From Linderina pennispora (taxonomy: Eukaryota > Kickxellomycota > Kickxellomycetes > Kickxellales > Kickxellaceae): DNA of 44,781 nucleotides. Below, one piece after another: positions 38,177 through 44,781 of this stretch. The position numbers and the translations under genes were made by a program. Within the stretch, counting starts at the first letter, position 1. Every line of letters begins with the position of its first letter. The notes below the pieces were generated by a model that saw nothing but the letters and a program-made list of their open reading frames with translations, searched no databases and had not been told where the DNA came from. The stretch lies in NCBI RefSeq assembly GCF_002104995.1, contig NW_024468317.1:1-44781 (forward strand). Reading direction: 5' to 3'.

Positions 38177-38473
38177 TCAGTGCTGGAATACCTCCCCGGG
38201 GACCCAGGTCTTGGGCTCATGGAAGCCCTCCTGCACCTCGCGACTCACCATCTCGACAGAGTCCTTTGTCCAGGGCGCCGAGGTGTCGTCGGTTTTGAGC
38301 AGATCCATCAGGTACTTTTGCTCCTCCATCAGCGCCTTGAGATGCTCCTCATGCGACATGGTGTCGGAGCGTGTGTAGACGGATGTGTTGGTATAGGAGC
38401 GAGAGAGAATGGCCGCGCGCGGCAGAGTGCGGGCGGCAGATGTGAGAAAAGCACGGCGGGTGGTGCGAAGCAT
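38177..38473 (-). CDS. Small mitochondrial-type protein of unknown function, copy B
   Basis: The product is 98 residues from the ATG at 38471-38473 (MLRTTRRAFLTSAARTLPRA). The open frame starts 15 codons earlier, but this Met begins an ideal mitochondrial presequence. The mature part contains SHEEHLKALMEEQKYLMDLL and KTDDTSAPWTKDSVEMVSREVQ, matching copy A over about 30 residues, then a unique tail EGFHEPKTWVPGEVFQH. A TATA box lies about 90 bp upstream. The family and function are unknown to me. The helical N-part and invariant APW and SREVQ residues suggest a subunit or assembly factor of a mitochondrial complex; this is inference. Confidence 0.72.
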   Translation of the reverse strand: MLRTTRRAFLTSAARTLPRAAILSRSYTNTSVYTRSDTMSHEEHLKALMEEQKYLMDLLKTDDTSAPWTKDSVEMVSREVQEGFHEPKTWVPGEVFQH

Positions 38474-38914
38474 GTTTTGGAGTTTCGAGAAAAAATATTT
38501 TGCAAAGATGTCTGGCAAGGGAGTCTTGAGCCCAAATGTCTGGCCGAAGGGAGGGTCGCTTTATATACCCTGGCCAGCAAGTAAAAAAAAAAACTCGCAC
38601 TGCCCTCCTCGGGTGTTTGGGCGACGGACAGCAGCAGCATGGGCAAGAGAAGGACGAAAAAATTGCGCCCTTCCTATGCGTCCCAGCTGCTGGGTGGGAT
38701 ATTTCGTCTCTTCCCGAACCACACATGCGGGAATACAGAGGGTGGAAATTGGCGCAGGCTGGTTGGTCCCTTTCCCCCGCCCGGGGCCAAAAAGGCGTGA
38801 CGGCGTGCAGTGGGGCTCCAGAGGAACGCATTCCGACCCAAGCTGCCGAGTCATACGATAATGCTCTGGTCTTCCATTGCTGCGCAGGCGAGGGGAGGCA
38901 GTTCAGGGAGCTTC
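38474..38914. other. Intergenic between copy B and MTG2
   Basis: These 441 bp contain the copy B promoter and the 3' region of MTG2. No other gene was seen. An A-run at 38583-38592 is present. Confidence 0.5.
38560..38567 (-). promoter_or_regulatory. TATA box of small mitochondrial-type protein copy B
   Basis: The minus strand reads TATATAAA about 90 bp before the ATG at 38473. Confidence 0.6.
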
Positions 38915-40222
38915 TTACTTGAGCTGCTCTAGCATGGTACGGATGGTTGCGGTGACCTTGGTGATGTTCTTTGCCTGCTTGGCCGACACAGGGATCATGG
39001 GAATATCGGCCATGGCACGCCATTTCTCAAAGTTCTCCCTGGCATTGACGGCATCCGCCTTGTTCGCCACGACCAGCGACGGGCGCTCGGCCAAGCCAGG
39101 CTTGTACAGATCCAGCTCGGTCTGCAAAGCCCTGAGATCGTTCCAGGGATCGGGGCGGCTGATATCGACGATATAGACCAGAATCCGGGACCGCTCGACG
39201 TGTCTCAGGAACGAATGGCCGAGGCCAACATTCCTGTGTGCGCCCGGGATCAGGCCGGGGATATCGGCTACCGTGATCTGGTGAGTGTCGCGGAAGGTCA
39301 CTGTGCCAATGTACGGGTTCAGAGTGGTGAACGGGTAGGCGGCGATTTTGGGGTGGGCGTTCGACACGGCCGACAGAAACGTGCTCTTGCCGGCATTCGG
39401 CAGGCCCACCAGGCCGACGTCAGCAATGGTCTTCAGCTCCAGGTCAAGCGTGCGTGTCTGGCCGGCCAGCCCGCGCAGGGCGTAGTGCGGCTGGCGGTCG
39501 GTGGGTGACGAGAAATGCGGGTTCCCCGGCCCGCCCAGCCCGCCGCGGGCCACCAGAACGCGCTGCCCGTGCGTAGTCAGATCGGCATGGAGCGGCTCAG
39601 CCGTGCGCATCTCGTACATGTAGGCCTTGAATTCCTGCGGCAGCGGCACCCGCTTTAGATCGTTCTTGTCCTCCCACCGCGGGTAATGCACGAACAGCGC
39701 CGACTTGTCCCTGCGCTTCCTCTCCGCCTCCGCATTCTCCTGCTCGATCAGCTCGCCCAGAAACCCGTCCGCACTGCTGCTCTCCAGGTCCTTTTCGGGC
39801 ACAATCTCCCTGACCAAAGTGCCCTTGGGCACCCTGACCACTAGATCGTTGCCCCGCGGCCCATGCATTGCCTTGCCGCGGCCGTTCATGCCGGGCCGCG
39901 CGCTCAGGCGCTGCTTGACGCAGCTCAGGCTGGTCTCGTTCTCGTCCACCTCGAACCACACGTCGCCACCATGGCCGCCGTCGCCGCCGTTGGGAGGCCC
40001 GCGGGGCACAAACACGTCGCGGAAGAAGCTGACGCAGCCGTTGCCGCCGTGGCCGCCGATGGCCGTGCAGCGCATGCGATCGGTGAAGTTGCGGCCGCCC
40101 AGCCGCAGCTTGTAGTTCTCCTGCATCGGTGCTCGGAGCAGATCGTCAGCCTGTGTGCCGTACAGGCGCCGCGGTTTGATTGCCAGGCACCTGCAGCGTA
40201 TTGTCCGAGATAACAGCATCAA
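38915..40222 (-). CDS. MTG2: Mitochondrial Obg-family GTPase (MTG2/GTPBP5-like)
   Basis: The product is 435 residues; the next Met codon is only one residue later. The N-terminus MMLLSRTIRCRCLAIKPRR is a mitochondrial presequence. The glycine-rich Obg fold follows: GGHGGNGCVSFFRDVFVPRG, GGDGGHGGDVWFEVD, and ARPGMNGRGKAMHGPRGNDL. The GTPase domain has G1 GLPNAGKST near residue 272, G2 region YPFTTLNPYIG, G3 DIPGLIPGAH, G4 NKAD and G5 SAK. An insertion of about 60 residues (ESSSADGFLGELIEQENAEAE onward) splits the Obg fold, as in other fungal Mtg2 proteins. Mtg2 is needed for large mitoribosomal subunit assembly on the inner membrane. The gene is divergent from MEF2 with 233 bp between starts, so they may share a promoter; both act in mitochondrial translation. 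Confidence 0.92.
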   Translation of the reverse strand: MMLLSRTIRCRCLAIKPRRLYGTQADDLLRAPMQENYKLRLGGRNFTDRMRCTAIGGHGGNGCVSFFRDVFVPRGPPNGGDGGHGGDVWFEVDENETSLSCVKQRLSARPGMNGRGKAMHGPRGNDLVVRVPKGTLVREIVPEKDLESSSADGFLGELIEQENAEAERKRRDKSALFVHYPRWEDKNDLKRVPLPQEFKAYMYEMRTAEPLHADLTTHGQRVLVARGGLGGPGNPHFSSPTDRQPHYALRGLAGQTRTLDLELKTIADVGLVGLPNAGKSTFLSAVSNAHPKIAAYPFTTLNPYIGTVTFRDTHQITVADIPGLIPGAHRNVGLGHSFLRHVERSRILVYIVDISRPDPWNDLRALQTELDLYKPGLAERPSLVVANKADAVNARENFEKWRAMADIPMIPVSAKQAKNITKVTATIRTMLEQLK

Positions 40223-40455
40223 GGGGATATCAGAAAAGATAAAGGAAATGCATGAGCCATGTTCACCGGGCCTATGCAGGTGGTTTTATCGAGCCAGTCC
40301 AGGATTTGCCCGGCCAGCATGGACAAAAAATGGGATTACAATCAGGGGATTATTATCGAGGAATCTGCCAATTACCGTGAGCATCGGCGGTCTTTTGGGC
40401 GGTTCAAAGCGACAGATCGCGGCTTTATCTCTTTCCGCATTCCTCCCTACACCTA

Positions 40456-42852
40456 ATGGCGCTTCGAATGAGCTGGGCAATTGCCCACCGCACCGCAACC
40501 AGCAGCAGCCTGCTGCGCACGCTCCGGCACACGCTCCCACGCAGCAGCGCCCGCGCATACACATACCGGCGGCCCGATCCCCTGGACAAGGTGCGCAACA
40601 TCGGCATTATCGCCCATATCGACGCAGGCAAAACCACAACCACCGAGCGGATGCTGCACTATGCGGGCTTCACACGCTCCATCGGCGACGTCGACGACGG
40701 GACACAGTCATGGACTATTTGCCCGCGGAGCGTGAGCGCGGGGATCACAATCCAGTCGGCAGCCATTACGTTCGGATGGAAAGACAGCCAGCTGCATTTA
40801 ATCGATACGCCCGGACATGTCGACTTCACCGTGGAGGTGGAGCGGGCAATGCGGGTGCTTGACGGGGCAGTGGCGATTCTGGATGCCGTGGCGGGTGTGC
40901 AGGCACAGACCCTGACGGTGTGGAAGCAGGCGACGCGGTACGGTATTCCACGCATAATCTTCATCAACAAGATGGACAGAGATGGCGCCAATTGGCGGAA
41001 ATGCGTAGACGATATTGGCGCGAAGCTCGACACGCGGCCGCTGGTCCTGCAGGTGCCCGAGAGCGAAATGGCCAGGCTCGAGGGCCGTGGGCTCGAGCGG
41101 TGGATCGATGCCGTGACCATGGAGCGGATCGAGTTTGATATCGAGCAGGACAACACTGGGTCGACGGTTCGAAGATCCGCGATTTCGGAAACCGACCCGG
41201 CGTTTGAGAAAATGGCCGACGCCCGCACTCTGCTGGTGGAGACTCTGGCGGAGATTGACCAGCAGATCGTCGACGTGTTCCTGAGCGATGCTGTCGATGG
41301 CGACCATCTGCAGGTGCCAGAGAAGGACATTAGGGATGCGATCCGGCGAGTCACGCAGTCGTCGCAGGCGAGCCCAGTCCTGCTCGGCGCATCGTTCCGC
41401 AATGTCGGCGTCCAGCCGCTGCTTGATGCTGTGCTCGAGTACCTACCGTCGCCTACCAACAAGGCCCAGCCCACAATGGCAGTGGTGCCTGACCAGAGCG
41501 GCAAAAAGTCCACGGAGGTTGTGCCCCTGGACAGCAACAAGCTGGTTGCTTTTGCCTTCAAGGTCATTGTCGATGCGCAGCGCGGGCCCATGGTCTTTGT
41601 GCGCGTATACTCGGGCACATTAGACTCGCGCATGACCCTGGTCAATGGCACCCAGGGCGGCATCAAGGAGCGCGCGACCAAGCTGCTGCAAATGTACGCC
41701 GACCAGCCCGAAGAGATCCCTGCCATCCAGGCCGGCCATATTGGCGTTGTGCTGGGCCTGAAGATGACAAAGACCGGCGACACGCTACTGCATGCCCAGC
41801 ACCCGAGTCTACCAAAGTCCCTGAAGTCTGCCAAAAAAGAGCCGCTCGGTGCACAGCGCCAATTCCGCGCCTGTGGGCTGGCAGCTGCACGGCATCTCCG
41901 TGCCCCCGCCTGTGTTCTTCTGTGCTGTCGAAGCCGACTCTCCGCAAGACGAGCGGCCGCTAGCCGATGCCCTGGCAAACCTGACGCTCGAGGACCCGTC
42001 TCTGCATGTCTCGCACGACGAGGAAACCGGCCAGACATTGCTAAGCGGCATGGGTGAATTGCATCTTGAAGTCATCCAGGACCGGATGGTCAAGGATATG
42101 AAAATCAACGCCACCTTTGGCAAGATGCGCGTGTCCTACCGCGAAACCGCCGGCCAGCCCGCCAGCGCCCAGTATACCTATGCACGCGAGATCGCTGGTA
42201 AGGCCGGCAAGGCCGCATTGCGCGTCAGCGTCGAGCCCATCGGCGACCCGGAGACCGATGACAACATCATTGAAATCAACATGCCAGACCACCTGGTTGT
42301 GGCTGGCGAAACCGCGCCCACGCATGCACGCGACGATGACCACGAGCTATGCGACTCCGTGCGCACTGCAATCCACGACGGCATCTCCAATGCTGCATTC
42401 CGCGGCAGCATTCTCGGGTTCCCCGTCACGCGCACCCGCATCACCGTCACTGATATCGAGTATTTCGGCGAGGACCTGTCGACCATTCCCGCGTACCGGG
42501 CGTGTGCAGGCCAGGCACTGGCGCAGGCGCTGAACGGCTGCTCGCCGGTTCTCCTTGAAGCCCATTGCGCGGACCACCATTTCCTGTCCCGAGAAACACG
42601 TGGGGTCGGTGCTCAGTGATCTCAATGGCGCCAGGCGCGGTCGCGTCATCAGCCTGGATGACTCCGAGGAGGGTGTAGGTGCTGGGAAGCTGCTAGTTGC
42701 TGAGATGCCCCCTAAGCACTATGGTTGGGTATTCGTCGATGCTGCGCAGCTTGACCGCTGGCGGTGGCAGTTTCACCATGGAGGTCGTGGGCTTTGGGCA
42801 GATGAACATGCAGCAGCAGCACGCTGTTATTAAAGAGAGCCGGGGATACTAA
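40456..42852 (+). CDS. MEF2: Mitochondrial elongation factor G2 (ribosome recycling), three apparent frameshifts
   Basis: ATG 40456 begins a mitochondrial presequence (MALRMSWAIAHRTATSSS). The GTPase domain has G1 AHIDAGKTTTTERML, DGTQSWTICP-type switch region, G3 DTPGHVDF and G4 NKMD. Domains II to V follow, but the frame changes three times: at the A6 run 41833-41838 (one excess A), at GAAGCCCATT near 42553 (one excess base), and at the C5 run near 42708 (one excess C). Corrected, the reading passes WQLHGISVPPPVFF, GMGELHLEVIQDRM, GYSSMLRSLTAG and GFGQMNMQQQH, and ends at TAA 42850-42852, giving a product of roughly 800 residues. GFGQMN near the C-terminus and the domain order match Mef2/EFG2, which recycles mitoribosomes with Rrf1. 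Because protein sequence is well preserved on both sides of each break and all lie in homopolymers, sequence error is as likely as decay. Divergent from MTG2. Confidence 0.85.
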
Positions 42853-43148
42853 ATGTTGTGCGGATTTAGAACTGTTAATAAATATCTGATTGCATACAAA
42901 ATGCTAATTTGTTCTGGAGGCAGATGTAGCTGGACATGTATGCTCTGGCCACACATACTGTAAGCTGCATGATTTAATTAGTGAAAAGGAATCTCCGAAC
43001 GCTATTTCAGAGACATGCACGGGCCTGTTCAAAGGACTGCGAAAAATTGTATATCTATTTCGAGAAAAGCAGCACAGAAACACCCATGCGTCAGACACAC
43101 TCTCTTTGTTTCCGCACTATCTTTCGTAGCAAATAATCCAACTGCCCT

Positions 43149-44770
43149 TTGAACATGGAGAAGCAGACCCTTCAACTAAACGGCCTGGCCGGCGGAACGA
43201 TACTTCGACGTGTTCTCGGCTGCCTATTGGAGGACCTGGCAGTCTCTTCTAGCACAGCTGCGTCCGACTACGGCTTGAATATGCTTTACAGCAAAATCCA
43301 AGCTACCATCCAGTATGCCCTCGTTTGTCGTCAATGGTTGGCATTCTTGAAGCCACGCCTTTGCAGTACGCTATATATAAAGAGCCGCCCGCCAAAGCTG
43401 TCAAATCTTGCGAGGTTTAAGAATGTGGTCAAGGGCCTACGTTCTCCAAAGCCACACAAATTTTGGACGTCAAACATCAAATCAGTTATTTCTATGGACG
43501 GCACTCGCTACGCCAAAGCACTATATATTTTAAACAACCACCGCGGTCCCATTCCTACACTTGATGTATTTTTGGATGGCTACGGATTTGGTTCGGCCAC
43601 ATGGCCAAAAATCGAAGACATCATCTTTCTCGGCGAGTTTACATTTCAGGTTGTCGTTGGGGAAGACAGACATATTGACCTGGCCCATTCCTACTTGTTG
43701 AAGTTTGCACCCATCAGTTGGCAATGCCTATTCCCCATCAAACCCTGCTGTGCATAGGCTTGACAACACACTTGTTTATCAAAGGCGGCATCTACATACA
43801 GCCTCAGACAGACATTTAACAGCCACGCATTTCTGCACTTGACTGCCCTCAACATAGACGATAGACATGGCCAAAGCGCTCACCGGCTAGTGTCGTTTTT
43901 TGCGCCATCACTCAACGAACTGGAGCTTAATGTCCGCCTCAACTCGTCGTTTTCATGGCAACAATTCATCGACAGTGACACCGATACCATTGAGTTTAAG
44001 CAGCTGACGATATTGATGTTGATATTCTATATACACCCAAACACTCCTTTGCCATCCACTCCACGCCACCTTCTTTTTATGGACAGCAGCAGCTACTCTT
44101 TCCAAAGCTCCACACACTGGAGACTTTTAATTCATTTAATGCCCTTGTTAACTTTAGGAGCCTATTCGATAGTGTCCTGTTGAGTCATTGAGCATCACTG
44201 AAGTATCTAGAGGTGTTCCATCCGCAATTCGATGCCCCTCAGATGTGCTGACAACTATCACTTTTCTATTGACATACTTCAATACCGAATACGATGCACA
44301 GTTGATGAGCACAATAACATACTTTTCGACTCTTACTCCAAAACCAGATATGCAGATATCCGCGTTCCTCTGCTTCCTAATACAAGGCTGAATTGGCCAA
44401 AGCTTATAAACCTCGACTTGGAGTCACTGAGGTTGACTGGAACATAGTTGAGTCACTTCTTGGGGAGCTCACACATCTGAGAATACTGATGATTATAAAA
44501 AGCACCAGCTATGACAACGCTGCTTTTGCCCTATCGCTCAGGCGCGAGATAAACAGATATACTCCTTTATCAACATCCTCTATGAGCCAGAGCCTAGAAG
44601 AATTCTCATTTAAAAACTCCGACATAACGGCAGACTCCGATGTCTCTGGGTTTATCCAACAGCTTGTCACACGGACCCCATCGCTCATGGTCATTCAGGC
44701 ATGCAAATCGTTCCTTGAAACTGCCTCCAAGCTTATCACCAATCAGGATGTGGAGTTCAAACAGTTGTAG
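43149..44770 (+). pseudogene. Decayed F-box/LRR-like gene
   Basis: An ORF from 43149 (second Met at 43155, MEKQTLQLNGLAG) encodes an F-box-like start: ILRRVLGCLLEDL, then QYALVCRQWLAFLKPRLC and STLYIKSRP. It stops at 43757. Leucine-rich pieces follow in other frames: SFFAPSLNELELNVRL, KQLTILMLIF, FPKLHTLETFNSFNALV, SLKYLEVFHPQFD, WPKLINLDLESLRL, LLGELTHLRILMI and SLEEFSFKNSDI, ending at 44770. The order is that of an F-box plus leucine-rich-repeat protein, a family often expanded in fungi. At least five frame changes or stops make it a pseudogene. Its base composition is more AT-rich than the conserved genes around it. Confidence 0.6.
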
Positions 44771-44781
44771 AGCTACTTGCT

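Noticed and set aside
41830-41850. Programmed ribosomal frameshifting in MEF2
   Set aside because: Three separate shifts in one gene and no known precedent in EF-G2. Homopolymer indels are simpler.
40659-42038. Minus-strand ORF of 459 codons opposite MEF2
   Set aside because: Antisense shadow; the plus strand carries clear EF-G motifs.

Overview
This is a eukaryotic, fungal nuclear window. It carries conserved eukaryotic genes: translation release factor eRF1, the complex I 30 kDa subunit, Golgi GDPase, the VIP1 inositol pyrophosphate kinase, a MET30-type F-box/WD40 protein, mitochondrial Obg and EF-G2, and an eEF2 methyltransferase. Most genes are single-exon and closely packed, and the few introns are short (about 50-135 bp) with GTAAG-like donors. 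Gene content and architecture suggest an early-diverging fungus, plausibly Kickxellomycotina (Coemansia-like). That placement is inference, not something the sequence proves. No rRNA, tRNA or CRISPR was found.

Layout. 1-2.8 kb: a decayed alpha/beta-hydrolase (minus strand) and a MIT-like membrane-associated protein broken by one frameshift. 2.83-5.16 kb: a compact DIRS-like tyrosine-recombinase element with inverted terminal repeats and a 90-bp internal complementary region that matches its own predicted circle junction perfectly, but with no reverse transcriptase. 5.6-9.6 kb: a secreted DNRLRE/CBM96-like protein, an RS-rich zinc-knuckle protein and GDA1. 10.3-17.7 kb: a BSD-domain protein, NDUFS3 (3 exons), eRF1 (2 exons) and a FAM86/EFM3-like eEF2 lysine methyltransferase (6 exons). 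18.2-20.6 kb: a MET30-like F-box/WD40 protein. 21-27.5 kb is an accessory island: a 39-residue secreted peptide, two paralogous CAP/SCP secreted proteins, and between them a decayed Fanzor (eukaryotic TnpB-like) nuclease and an unidentified decayed ORF. 27.5-36 kb: MsrA, three paralogous GT31-like type II membrane glycosyltransferases in a row, and VIP1 (2 exons). 36.3-38.5 kb: two small paralogous mitochondrial-type proteins of unknown function. 38.9-42.9 kb: divergent MTG2 (mitochondrial Obg GTPase) and MEF2 (mitochondrial EF-G2), the latter with three single-base frameshifts. 43.1-44.8 kb: a decayed F-box/LRR-like gene.

The core genes serve ordinary functions: mitochondrial translation and respiration, translation termination and eEF2 modification, Golgi glycosylation, inositol pyrophosphate signalling and SCF ubiquitin ligase targeting. 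The most unusual items are the RT-less DIRS element, the Fanzor relic between two CAP genes, the pair of small mitochondrial proteins sharing a DD-x2-APW-x5-EM-x-SREVQ block, and the GT31 triplet. Many broken frames sit at short homopolymers, so sequence error must be excluded before calling every broken gene a true pseudogene.
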